From a virus: DNA of 54,059 nt. Both the position numbers and the translations under genes were made by a program. Below, in pieces: positions 9,457 to 15,679 of the stretch. How positions within the stretch are numbered: the first letter of the stretch is position 1; every line of letters begins with the position of its first letter. The stretch is from the IMG/VR virus record IMGVR_UViG_3300033150_000652, positions 1 through 54,059 of that record, one strand, 5' to 3'. The notes under the pieces are model-generated. The model was not told the DNA's origin. It did no database searches and saw only the letters and a program-made list of their open reading frames with translations.

Positions 9457-10053
9457 CTACCAAGGTATTTCCCCACTGAAACCATAATCTCGCGGGATAA
9501 ACATGTATGGAGGTGGGAATTCACCTTGTGTTGAGAGCATAGGAACCGCCCTAGCGCTCCTGGGGGGCACTCGCAGTGGTGGACGTATACCGACGGGTGG
9601 TGGCCCCACAAAACGCCAATCTATATTGGGTATCCTTGGGGGGGGATATGTCGCTGATAGATTCCTCTCGGCCCAGTCTCTAAAGGGCGCTATCTCTGGC
9701 AGAAAATAATTATATCGTCTAAGGGTTGATAGATTCCTCTCGGCCCAATCTCTGAAAGGTGCCACCCAGTCCCTAAGAGTTTGATAGGGTTGATATACTA
9801 CTGGCAGTTCAGGTGGTTCCAATATCCTCTTGCCTAAACGCCACGCGGGTCTAAGTATAGGGGGAACAGACTGTTCTATCCCAGGTGAATATTGTGGCAG
9901 AAAGTCTAATGCGCCGATATTCCTCCTGGCGAAATCGTGAAAAGGGAAAAGATTGGGCGGAGGCGGAGAGGCGGTATATCTCTCCCTAAATCCCCGCGGG
10001 TATTTCTTTTTCTCTTTGGGTTTATAACCGCCCTGCTCTGAAGGGTCTATCAT
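9457..10053 (-). CDS. Tag-bearing virion-cluster protein without protease motif, 198 aa
   Basis: Third member of the tag family: MIDPSEQGGYKPKEKKK followed by PRGFRERYT, matching the tag of its neighbour. The body is Pro/Arg-rich with an internal duplication (PFRDWAERNLSTLRRYN and PFRDWAERNLSATYPP). No HExxH is present. It may be a structural cargo protein or a degenerate paralogue. The shared tag with different bodies suggests the tag itself has a function. Confidence 0.75.
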   Translation of the reverse strand: MIDPSEQGGYKPKEKKKYPRGFRERYTASPPPPNLFPFHDFARRNIGALDFLPQYSPGIEQSVPPILRPAWRLGKRILEPPELPVVYQPYQTLRDWVAPFRDWAERNLSTLRRYNYFLPEIAPFRDWAERNLSATYPPPRIPNIDWRFVGPPPVGIRPPLRVPPRSARAVPMLSTQGEFPPPYMFIPRDYGFSGEIPW

Positions 10054-10066
10054 TTATTCCTCCTTT

Positions 10067-10612
10067 CTATGCCCCCATTGGCATTCCTGGCCTTATTCCA
10101 CCCATCGGTGGTCTCATTCCTGGCCCCCCACCCATTCCTGGGGGCGCACCTAATCTACCCTGTGCTATCATGCGCATTAGCACCTGAATCCAGGGCCATA
10201 ACTGCGCCCATAGTTGGGGCGGGATATTCGCTGGCGGTGCTGGCATATTGCCCATATTCGGTGGCATAGGGCGCTGGCCCATCATCGTGGGGGGTCGCAT
10301 TCCCATTCCACCCCCAGGGGGCAGTCCAAGAGCAGGCCGAAGCCCCATTCCGCCCACGCCTGCACGCATGGGAGGACGTGCACCCATAGGTGGCCCAGCA
10401 CTTCTCGTTGGAGGCGGTGTGCCCCTCATTGGCGGTCTCATACCCGCAGGAGGAGCCTCCCTTGTTGGGGGCCGTGGTGCGCCTCTTCCTTTCTTCCTAG
10501 GCACCCAGTTGCGCAGATTTTCCTCGTCTCGCTCTTCCTCTTCGTCTCTCTCGCCCTGACGGGCCCAGTTCGCCCATCTCTTTCGTCTCTTGTCCCCACC
10601 TGGATCGTACAT
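10067..10612 (-). CDS. Met/Pro/Gly/Arg-rich low-complexity protein, 181 aa
   Basis: Starts MYDPGGDKRRKR, possibly a diverged form of the MIDPSEQGGYK tag encoded by the three genes downstream. Residues ~14-35 are a charged Glu/Arg stretch; the rest is an unusual Met-Arg-Pro-Pro/Gly repeat with one hydrophobic helix (LWAQLWPWIQVLMRMIAQG). It is compositionally disordered. A good AAGGAGG-type site precedes the ATG. Probably a virion protein; function unknown. Confidence 0.75.
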   Translation of the reverse strand: MYDPGGDKRRKRWANWARQGERDEEEERDEENLRNWVPRKKGRGAPRPPTREAPPAGMRPPMRGTPPPTRSAGPPMGARPPMRAGVGGMGLRPALGLPPGGGMGMRPPTMMGQRPMPPNMGNMPAPPANIPPQLWAQLWPWIQVLMRMIAQGRLGAPPGMGGGPGMRPPMGGIRPGMPMGA

Positions 10613-10879
10613 TTATTCCTCCTTTTTACTTATTTGTATTCCGAAACAGCGCCCGCAGTTGGCGCATTTCCACAGTTCATCCCCTCCGCCACCTATGTAA
10701 ACGGATACTTCCAACCTCTCAACGTCTGGACTCCCGCAGTGGGGACAGTTCAGGCGCTTTTGGGCCAGGTGGTGTAGTAAGGATTTACTGGCCGATAAAT
10801 GATGTAATATGTTGGTGATTCTGGCTCTCCCAACCGACGTAGCATCCATTCTGCCAATCTCACCTGCAATTCCAACCAT
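10613..10879 (-). CDS. Small zinc-ribbon protein
   Basis: The C-terminal half has CPHCGSPDVERLEV and WKCANCGRCFG, a four-cysteine zinc ribbon. The start is uncertain: the ATG at 10879 gives 88 residues, one at 10849 gives 78 with a GGTGAG site. The N-terminal part overlaps another short frame (10750-10905) that also looks coding. It lies between the large terminase and the virion cluster. Function unknown. Confidence 0.65.
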   Translation of the reverse strand: MVGIAGEIGRMDATSVGRARITNILHHLSASKSLLHHLAQKRLNCPHCGSPDVERLEVSVYIGGGGDELWKCANCGRCFGIQISKKEE

Positions 10880-10905
10880 ACGATTTGAATTATAAGTTTT
10901 ATCAT
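10750..10905 (-). CDS. Possible short ORF downstream of large terminase, 51 aa
   Basis: An ATG at 10905, 10 bases after the terminase stop, opens a 51-codon frame with an amphipathic helix (MIKLIIQIVWLELQVRLAEW) and a Tyr-rich end. It fills the terminase-to-zinc-ribbon gap and overlaps the latter out of frame. Its composition looks like a real peptide, but the ribosome site is weak. It could instead be chance. Confidence 0.45.
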   Translation of the reverse strand: MIKLIIQIVWLELQVRLAEWMLRRLGEPESPTYYIIYRPVNPYYTTWPKSA

Positions 10906-10915
10906 CTCACTCGTC

Positions 10916-12301
10916 CTAAAAGTTAAACGGACTTCGCCATCGTGCTCTACGTTTCCTCTTGATGATGCCGTAATGGTCTACTAAGGCGTAAATCAGGGCC
11001 TTAATACTATCGCAATATCTATCTATCGGTTTATCGCTGACTGGCTTCCCCTCTTTATCTTTGGGATATTGATACAGCCCGAATTCCTTGAATATTCCCT
11101 TACAAGCAGGATTAAACTTAACCCTGGGCCTTCCATCGGCGGGGTTCTTCAAAAATGTATGTAAAACATATATCCCGTCTTTTATCATCACGGGTCGGGA
11201 TACAACTGGTATGCTCGTTAACGCTGACCAGACTTCAATCGGCGCTTTCCCCGCCTGGGCGTGCTGCCTGCCTCCAAAGTGGCATATCACAATCTTATCT
11301 ACCTTCTTCCACCAGGGCTTTAACTTACAGGCGTAAATTACCTCCTCATGCACCATCTTTTGCAAATACAATTCGTCAATGACTTCCACATCATTGCCAT
11401 AAAACTGCATGGCTAAGCAGGCGTAATAACTTCCACCCGCATCACCCCTGTATCCTGGGTCTATAGCCAGCACAACGTCTTCTTTCTCGTTAAACTTAAC
11501 GTCAAATGATACGTGAGTGGCATAATCGAATTCTGGGAACACGACCGTAGCGGGTGGACAGGGCACGGCACCGCATCTTTCCATGAACATGGCATGGGTG
11601 TACATCTTCTCCAGTTTGATTATCTCTGGGTCTTCTCTACCCCCTGGGTATATCTTGGTATTTGCCCAGGAGGGGATGGAGAAACTTACCCCGCCCTCAA
11701 AGTTATCGCCCTGCCATCTTTTCCATAAATCAACGTACCAGCCGAAACTTCCCTCGAAGGTTCCTATCAATAATAACCAGCCCCGCTTTTCAGCCACCCT
11801 ACCGACTAACCTCAAGTACGTTTCTTCCGTCATCTGGGCAGCCTCGCACATAAGAATCCCATCGGGGGCTTTCGCTGCCAGTTTAACAGGGTCTTCCGCC
11901 GTTTTCGTCTCCAGGGTAACGCCAGTCTTAGTTATTAAAGTACATGGCCCCTGCCTAGGCCAGGAGATAGTCTGTATGTATGCTTCGTGAAACCTCTTCA
12001 GCCATTCCACTACGTAAGTGAATTCTGGCCTTGTTAATTCATATGTCTGCGCTACTAACCAGTATAGCGCTCCTGGGGGAGCAAACAGTATATCTGAGGC
12101 TAACTCCGCTGCCCCACACAAACTCTTTCCCGCTCGCTCTCCCCCAGCAACTAACCTATTCCGCTCATTACATTTATGCACAGGAATCTGACCCTCATGA
12201 GGGTCGTATCCAATCCTATCGAATACACGTAGTTTGTCTTCAAACGAAGCATACATTATCTGCCTGCGAGAAAGGTATCTCTTAATATTGGGGGCGGACA
12301 A
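10916..12301 (-). CDS. terL: Terminase large subunit (packaging ATPase/nuclease)
   Basis: Motor of DNA packaging. From the TTG start at 12301 (461 aa): Walker A GGERAGKS at 53-60, Walker B-like ILMCEAAQ at 149-156 with catalytic E153, and an RNase H-like nuclease domain with the first Asp in VLAIDPGYRGD (D281) and a late acidic motif DRYCDSIKAL (D431). The middle position, where many relatives have a second Asp, reads VICHFGG here. An in-frame ATG at 12256 (MYASFEDKL) is an alternative start. It lies ~1.7 kb downstream of the small terminase, separated by small membrane and zinc-ribbon genes, which is unusually far. Confidence 0.92.
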   Translation of the reverse strand: MSAPNIKRYLSRRQIMYASFEDKLRVFDRIGYDPHEGQIPVHKCNERNRLVAGGERAGKSLCGAAELASDILFAPPGALYWLVAQTYELTRPEFTYVVEWLKRFHEAYIQTISWPRQGPCTLITKTGVTLETKTAEDPVKLAAKAPDGILMCEAAQMTEETYLRLVGRVAEKRGWLLLIGTFEGSFGWYVDLWKRWQGDNFEGGVSFSIPSWANTKIYPGGREDPEIIKLEKMYTHAMFMERCGAVPCPPATVVFPEFDYATHVSFDVKFNEKEDVVLAIDPGYRGDAGGSYYACLAMQFYGNDVEVIDELYLQKMVHEEVIYACKLKPWWKKVDKIVICHFGGRQHAQAGKAPIEVWSALTSIPVVSRPVMIKDGIYVLHTFLKNPADGRPRVKFNPACKGIFKEFGLYQYPKDKEGKPVSDKPIDRYCDSIKALIYALVDHYGIIKRKRRARWRSPFNF

Positions 12302-12508
12302 TCTCCCCGCACAACAGTGGGGAAATTGTTAAGACAAATCTCCCCTGCCCTGTTAATCGCTATGTGATAGATGATCCTCTGCTAATCCCTGTGCGATAGA
12401 TGATATCCCCCGTTGCCTCTGTGGGCTCCGCCTCTCGCGCAACAATGGGAGAGTCGTTAAGATAAATCTCCTCTGCTGTGCTAATCCCCGTGCGATAGAG
12501 TATATCCT
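12298..12508 (-). repeat. Degenerate direct repeats upstream of terL
   Basis: Read on the minus strand there are three related units: a full one inside the 80-residue gene (about 12508-12427), a short one (about 12411-12375) and a decayed full one (about 12374-12298) that is no longer in frame. Translating the decayed unit in its own frame gives IIYHIAINRAGEICLNNFP, clearly similar to ILYRTGISTAEEIYLNDSP in the gene. The gene was therefore once longer, or the unit was duplicated and then broken next to the terminase start. Confidence 0.7.
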
Positions 12509-12602
12509 CGCCCACCCTTGTTGGCCTTGCCCCTCCACAATTAGGGCATTTAGCCCTATTGCCCTCTACAATAGAGCCGCAATATTCACACTTCCAATAC
12601 AT
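12360..12602 (-). CDS. Zinc-ribbon protein with internal repeat, 80 aa
   Basis: N-terminal ribbon WKCEYCGSIVEGNRAKCPNC has four cysteines. The C-terminal part repeats the peptide DILYRTGIS / DIIYRTGIS, about 35 residues apart. The frame stops early in the second repeat, and the DNA downstream still encodes a decayed further copy, so the C-terminus is probably truncated. Unknown function; the ribbon may mediate protein-protein contacts in packaging or regulation. Confidence 0.7.
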   Translation of the reverse strand: MYWKCEYCGSIVEGNRAKCPNCGGARPTRVGEDILYRTGISTAEEIYLNDSPIVAREAEPTEATGDIIYRTGISRGSSIT

Positions 12603-12618
12603 TTCAGCCTCCCCTAGA

Positions 12619-12867
12619 TTATTTTTCTTTTTTATTTTTCATCGCCTCTTCGTATACCCGATTGATTTCCTCGTATATCGCCTCCATCTGTGGGTATTTC
12701 TCTGGGTCGTATTCGGGCATGTCATGGAGCATCACTTGTATCTCCAACAATATCTGCGATACGCCATGTATAAAGTTCGCTACTTGCCCTAAATACTCCC
12801 GTATCTGTTCCTGCCTCTTCGCTAATGCCATAACGAAATGCACTAGTTCTTTGTTATCATTTTCCAT
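12619..12867 (-). CDS. Small helical protein, 82 aa
   Basis: Predicted all-helical, coiled-coil-like protein (KRQEQIREYLGQVANFIHGV, MEAIYEEINRVYEEAMKNKK). It overlaps the upstream zinc-finger gene by 11 bp. Unknown function. Confidence 0.65.
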   Translation of the reverse strand: MENDNKELVHFVMALAKRQEQIREYLGQVANFIHGVSQILLEIQVMLHDMPEYDPEKYPQMEAIYEEINRVYEEAMKNKKEK

Positions 12868-13063
12868 GTTTATTCTCCATTTCTTGATGCACTATATAGC
12901 GAATAAGGCAGGAAAGGGAACAAAACTGCTTGCCTGGCTGCTTGGTATCTTGCCAGCAGGTTCCCTCCCACTCATCGCCACAATAATCACAAGTCCCCCT
13001 TAGTAACCTCAGGTTCTGGAACGCAGTGCGAAGAAACCCCGATGTTTTGTCAGTATTTTTCAT
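12857..13063 (-). CDS. Small zinc-finger protein, 68 aa
   Basis: Contains CDYCGDEW, then CW, then FCSLSCLIRY, the spacing of a treble-clef or MYM/TRASH-like finger (CxxC...CxxxC). Overlaps the 82-residue gene. Unknown function; one of about sixteen small Cys-rich proteins encoded in this genome. Confidence 0.65.
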   Translation of the reverse strand: MKNTDKTSGFLRTAFQNLRLLRGTCDYCGDEWEGTCWQDTKQPGKQFCSLSCLIRYIVHQEMENKHGK

Positions 13064-13066
13064 TTG

Positions 13067-13315
13067 TTAAACCTCCCCATAAAGTGAACAAAGAGCAGAT
13101 ATACAGACACGCACTAACGATAGCATTCCATCTGGGCGCAGAAGAATAATGCACGATTTAGGACTATCCCCCTCCCTGTCAATAGCAATGTATAGAGGCT
13201 CATGCTCATGCCCCCCTGCTCGACCCGCATGTATTGCCATGTTATCATACTTCTGGATGTCAATGGATTGCAAGGTGATTTTACCGCCATCAACTGTGGG
13301 TAGTATACGTATCAT
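13067..13315 (-). CDS. Small protein of unknown function, 82 aa
   Basis: Good GGGGGAG ribosome site before the ATG at 13315. The product is a beta-rich single domain (MIRILPTVDGGKITLQ...) with no recognised motif. It lies just downstream of two strong RNA hairpins (13339-13385), which may control its translation. Confidence 0.6.
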   Translation of the reverse strand: MIRILPTVDGGKITLQSIDIQKYDNMAIHAGRAGGHEHEPLYIAIDREGDSPKSCIILLRPDGMLSLVRVCISALCSLYGEV

Positions 13316-13638
13316 CTGTTAACTCCCCCTTTTTAGCAGGGGCCGCCTTTCGACGGCCCCGCACTCCGCCACCGAAGCGACGGAGGAGACCGCTAGTAAA
13401 CCCAATCCGTTTGTCATGTGCTAATCCTGTTATTGTAAAGCCTAGAATTTGCGGTAGTAAATGGAAGGGAGGGACCCTACTACGAGACACTGCTTCGCTT
13501 AAGGCCATGCATGTATATCCCCCCATAGTGGTAGGGCGACGGTACGGAGGGGAGGCAGGGAAGGAAGTATGTATCGTATCGGCGCTGACCCCCAAACCCT
13601 CATCATCTCTACGCCCAGCCCGAACTGCGAACTCGAAC
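13316..13638. other. Sparse stretch between tiny membrane genes and 13067-13315
   Basis: No convincing gene. On the minus strand a TTG at 13642 opens 47 codons coupled to the upstream stop, and an ATG at 13508 opens 72 codons ending at 13290. Both have odd Pro/Arg-rich products, lack a ribosome site, and the second runs through the two stable hairpins. The hairpins are the only strong signal here. Confidence 0.5.
13339..13385 (-). ncRNA. Tandem tetraloop hairpins (structured RNA element)
   Basis: On the minus strand, 13385-13364 folds into a 9-bp stem closed by cUUCGg, and 13360-13339 into a 9-bp stem with a GAAA loop; only three bases lie between them. Three G-U pairs can form only in the leftward RNA, so this is an RNA structure in late transcripts, not just a DNA palindrome. 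No U-tract follows, so it is not a standard terminator. It may stabilise or process mRNA, or control the gene 25 nt downstream. Confidence 0.7.
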
Positions 13639-13773
13639 TCAATAACACAATCGCACAAGTGCAATCAACACACACATTGCCAGCGTTCCCGATAACATGT
13701 ATAGCGCTAAGCCGATTGCCACACATAGCATTATGATTACAAACTTCACCACGCTATCAAGTACACGTATCAT
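13639..13773 (-). CDS. Tiny membrane protein 4 of the terminase chain, 44 aa
   Basis: The start ATG at 13773 overlaps the previous stop as ATGA. One long hydrophobic segment (VVKFVIIMLCVAIGLALYML) and a second shorter one predict one or two membrane spans. Last of four coupled small genes. Confidence 0.55.
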   Translation of the reverse strand: MIRVLDSVVKFVIIMLCVAIGLALYMLSGTLAMCVLIALVRLCY

Positions 13774-13862
13774 CGTGACAACACATATGCTACGTACAGT
13801 AACAGTAACACGATGTATGTAATCGCATGCGTGACAAGCCACACGGCCATACGCTTAATCAT
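13770..13862 (-). CDS. Tiny membrane protein 3 of the terminase chain, 30 aa
   Basis: ATGA overlaps join it to the genes on both sides. MIKRMAVWLVTHAITYIVLL continues into a single hydrophobic span. No ribosome site, so it would depend on termination-reinitiation. Confidence 0.5.
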   Translation of the reverse strand: MIKRMAVWLVTHAITYIVLLLLYVAYVLSR

Positions 13863-13939
13863 CGCACACACCACGCCAACCAAAACGCAACGATTACAAA
13901 CACAACCGCAATTGCAAACTGCCAGTCTCTATTCTTCAT
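13859..13939 (-). CDS. Tiny membrane protein 2 of the terminase chain, 26 aa
   Basis: Encodes a 26-residue single-span peptide (FAIAVVFVIVAFWLAW core). The start lies inside the end of gene 1 and the stop overlaps gene 3 as ATGA. Too short for usual gene finders; the coupling is the evidence. Confidence 0.5.
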   Translation of the reverse strand: MKNRDWQFAIAVVFVIVAFWLAWCVR

Positions 13940-14033
13940 CACGCACCCCGCATATCCACAGTAGCACTACAGCGATTGCCCACAACACGCAGCGCACCAC
14001 GCACATTATCGCATCATGTATCCACTCACGCAT
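13929..14033 (-). CDS. Tiny membrane protein 1 of the terminase chain, 34 aa
   Basis: The ATG at 14033 lies within the last codons of the small terminase (8-bp overlap). The product has one hydrophobic span (VLWAIAVVLLWICGV). It begins a run of four overlapping membrane peptides. Confidence 0.5.
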   Translation of the reverse strand: MREWIHDAIMCVVRCVLWAIAVVLLWICGVRDEE

Positions 14034-14391
14034 CGCTTTTATCGCCATGCTTGCCATACCACAACTCTCTTATCTGATCTATTAACTCGCTATCGGTAAT
14101 ATCTATACGTGCCTGAGGCGGAAGCCCTAAGATATACTTTATCACCAACTCTGCGGCTTTCGTATTGCCCTTCTCTGCCTGTGCAAATAACGCATCAATT
14201 ACTTTCGCGAATCGCTCCTCGGCTTTCGCCCGCAGTATGTCCATCATAACGCGAGTCCTGGCCCGCGGACGGCCTCCGCCCGGCAATGGTGGATGACCCT
14301 TCACAAATCGCCCCTTTTCATCACGTATGCGCACCACGGCTTCAGCCTCTTTATTCAATTCGCCAAGTTTCGGAATTTTGCCCTCAGACAC
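14026..14391 (-). CDS. terS: Terminase small subunit (putative, DUF5681-like)
   Basis: 121 residues with a GRFVKGHPPLPGGGRPRART motif, the hallmark of DUF5681-type proteins found beside phage terminases, then a helical region (RAKAEERFAKVIDALFAQAE, NTKAAELVIKYILG). Small terminases recognise the packaging site and load the large subunit. The GTG start at 14391 has GGAGGG eight bases upstream. It is the first gene of the leftward late arm, behind two candidate promoters. No classical HTH was seen, so assignment rests on motif and position. Confidence 0.7.
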   Translation of the reverse strand: MSEGKIPKLGELNKEAEAVVRIRDEKGRFVKGHPPLPGGGRPRARTRVMMDILRAKAEERFAKVIDALFAQAEKGNTKAAELVIKYILGLPPQARIDITDSELIDQIRELWYGKHGDKSDA

Positions 14392-14474
14392 AGCACCAGC
14401 CCTCCAAAACTGGATTTCTCGTTTCCTCTTTTCAGAAACACCGTTTCCATTCTCACGCCTCTCTGTTCACGTCT

Positions 14475-14503
14475 ATCATACCACAAACGTGCGCCAAACG
14501 CAA
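14475..14503 (-). promoter_or_regulatory. Leftward promoter TTGCGT-N17-TATGAT
   Basis: On the minus strand: -35 TTGCGT (14503-14498), 17-bp spacer, extended -10 TGG-TATGAT (14480-14475). The 13-base segment GTTTGTGGTATGA recurs at the island promoter (20249-20277) and, with one change, at the lysis promoter (21001-21030). It would drive terS and the late arm. Confidence 0.75.
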
Positions 14504-14526
14504 ATTCACATCACACATACCCGTAT

Positions 14527-14554
14527 AGAGTATACTTTTGCATGTTTATGTCAA
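14527..14554 (-). promoter_or_regulatory. Second leftward promoter candidate TTGACA-N16-TACTCT
   Basis: Consensus -35 TTGACA at 14554-14549, 16-bp spacer, weak -10 TACTCT at 14532-14527 on the minus strand. It lies upstream of the stronger -10 at 14475-14480. Moderate support. Confidence 0.45.
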
Positions 14555-14599
14555 CGCCCTTCGTGTAGTACTTGTAATAATGTCAACTTACTTTTCTTC

Positions 14600-14683
14600 G
14601 TTATCACAAAGCAATCCGTGATAACCGCCATTATAGTCAAGCCGAACGCTGTTATCATCAATGTGAGTTGTAAACTTGATAAC
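14600..14683. promoter_or_regulatory. Operator-like array: two inverted GTTATCA pairs
   Basis: GTTATCAC at 14600-14607 faces GTGATAAC at 14618-14625, and GTTATCA at 14651-14657 faces TGATAAC at 14677-14683. Four copies of one half-site in two dyads within 84 bp, next to early and late promoters, are typical of a dimeric repressor or activator. The phage encodes no obvious repressor, so the binder may be a host factor or one of the small unknown proteins. Confidence 0.6.
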
Positions 14684-14687
14684 GATA

Positions 14688-14716
14688 TTGTCAAGATTAT
14701 TAGATTACAGTATAAG
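14688..14716 (+). promoter_or_regulatory. Rightward promoter candidate TTGTCA-N17-TATAAG
   Basis: TTGTCA (14688-14693), 17-bp spacer, TATAAG (14711-14716). The -35 lies five bases past the last GTTATCA half-site, so binding there would block it. Weaker than the promoter at 14777. Confidence 0.45.
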
Positions 14717-14776
14717 AGAAGATTACAGTTTTTTCATATTCACGAAATTCATACCCTCGCGGGGTATCGCAAGGTA

Positions 14777-14804
14777 TTGACTTTCAGAAATTCTATGCTA
14801 TACT
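14777..14804 (+). promoter_or_regulatory. Main early rightward promoter TTGACT-N16-TATACT
   Basis: Near-consensus sigma70-type boxes: TTGACT at 14777-14782 and TATACT at 14799-14804, spacer 16. Transcripts would start ~20 nt before the first ribosome site (AAGGAGAG) and the ATG at 14836. Host-type recognition fits a phage with no RNA polymerase of its own. Confidence 0.8.
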
Positions 14805-14835
14805 GAAAGCGCAAAACTGAAAGGAGAGAAGTAAG

Positions 14836-15039
14836 ATGATCACTACCACAAAACAAGTATCGAACGAAACCTGGAGATTATATCTCCCGCAAAACGATGA
14901 AGAGCACAAAGCGCTAAACCGTTTCGCAACATTCAATCACAGTATCAAAGATAACATACATTATACTTTCGTTGACTTCTTCAACAACACAGAGTATCTC
15001 AACAAATTCAAATCACAATTTGAAGTAATCGAACTATAA
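14836..15039 (+). CDS. First early protein, unknown, 67 aa
   Basis: Directly behind the early promoter with an AAAGGAGAG ribosome site. The product (MITTTKQVSNETWRLYLPQN...) is small, polar and slightly acidic, of the type often used for host takeover. No family recognised. Confidence 0.75.
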   Translation: MITTTKQVSNETWRLYLPQNDEEHKALNRFATFNHSIKDNIHYTFVDFFNNTEYLNKFKSQFEVIEL

Positions 15040-15045
15040 CCAAAA

Positions 15046-15084
15046 CGGGGGCCGCGCATCCGTCACCACGCGGAGGAGGATAAA
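15046..15084 (+). repeat. 39-nt leader repeat, copy 1
   Basis: Identical over 39 nt to 15641-15679. It contains CCGCG...CGCGG arms able to form a hairpin that ends at the GGAGGAGG ribosome site, just before the ATG at 15086. This probably sets translation of the 69-residue gene. Confidence 0.85.
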
Positions 15085-15085
15085 G

Positions 15086-15295
15086 ATGAAACACTATGCG
15101 TATATCGAAACTCGCGAGCCCGGCCCACGCTCTCCGGGCGAGCGGGTGGAGACAAGCCCGGCAGTATACCCTTACCGCGCTTCCGCACAAGAGCGAAACG
15201 CGGCCGGGGATACTATCTTCCGCCGCTTTGTCGGATGTTTTGACACATTCGACAAAGCATGGAAAGCAGCAGAAGCCGCGCTAAATGACAACTGA
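15086..15295 (+). CDS. Early protein, unknown, 69 aa
   Basis: The ATG follows the 39-nt leader repeat with a GGAGGAGG site. The product has a beta-type start (MKHYAYIETREPG) and an Ala-rich C-terminal helix (FDKAWKAAEAALNDN). Its stop is followed at once by the hairpin element at 15296. Unknown function. Confidence 0.7.
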   Translation: MKHYAYIETREPGPRSPGERVETSPAVYPYRASAQERNAAGDTIFRRFVGCFDTFDKAWKAAEAALNDN

Positions 15296-15351
15296 ATAGT
15301 TTTACCTTCACCCTGCCCCTCACCCGCTGGGGGGCAGGACTGAGGGCAAAA
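15296..15351 (+). ncRNA. Two-stage hairpin element, copy 1
   Basis: Outer arms GUUUU-a-CCUUCA and UGAGGG-c-AAAAC enclose an inner 8-bp stem CCUGCCCC/GGGGCAGG. The outer arms recur at 15838-15896 with a different inner stem that still pairs. It sits right after one stop codon and just before the next ribosome site. No U-tract follows. Confidence 0.7.
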
Positions 15352-15363
15352 CAAGAAAGGAGA

Positions 15364-15603
15364 ATGAAAGTGAAACACGTGATTTATATCTACAACGAAG
15401 AATATTTCGATGCTCACGACGATTTTTATAAAGTCATTGTCCACACCAAGCATCCTTGCTGGTGTGGGGAGTGGGATTACTGTATTGATGATGAGACTTT
15501 TGAACTCCTCCGTCTCCGGTTGGCCCCGCTCTTCGAGGAGTGGGAAGTGGCGGGGGTAGATCATGGCTTCCTGGATTGGTTCAATGAGTCAGTTTGTCTA
15601 TAG
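15364..15603 (+). CDS. Early protein, unknown, 79 aa
   Basis: AAGGAGA site before the ATG. Acidic product (EEYFDAHDDFYKVIV..., CWCGEWDYCIDDETFELL). Three cysteines lie close together but not in a clear zinc pattern. Unknown function; acidic early proteins can mimic DNA or bind host enzymes, but that is speculation. Confidence 0.7.
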   Translation: MKVKHVIYIYNEEYFDAHDDFYKVIVHTKHPCWCGEWDYCIDDETFELLRLRLAPLFEEWEVAGVDHGFLDWFNESVCL

Positions 15604-15640
15604 TCTTTCAGTATCCTCTAGTCGGATCGAAGGATTGAAT

Positions 15641-15679
15641 CGGGGGCCGCGCATCCGTCACCACGCGGAGGAGGATAAA
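15641..15679 (+). repeat. 39-nt leader repeat, copy 2
   Basis: Exact copy of 15046-15084, ending immediately before the ATG at 15680. Identity at noncoding positions shows recent duplication or strong selection on the leader. Confidence 0.85.

Larger units (their letters stand above)
14392..14835. other. Divergent control region between early and late arms
   Basis: 444 bp with no gene, AT-rich, separating the leftward terS from the first rightward gene. It holds two leftward promoters, two rightward promoters and four GTTATCA half-sites (described separately). I saw no tandem iterons typical of a replication origin, though an origin here cannot be excluded. Confidence 0.8.

Noticed and set aside
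13290-13508. 72-codon minus frame through the tandem hairpins
   Set aside because: No ribosome site, and the region is better explained by stable RNA structure; kept only as a remark in the sparse-region entry.
15296-15351. Reading the hairpin elements as intrinsic terminators
   Set aside because: The stem is followed by AAAAC, not a U-run, in the direction of transcription.
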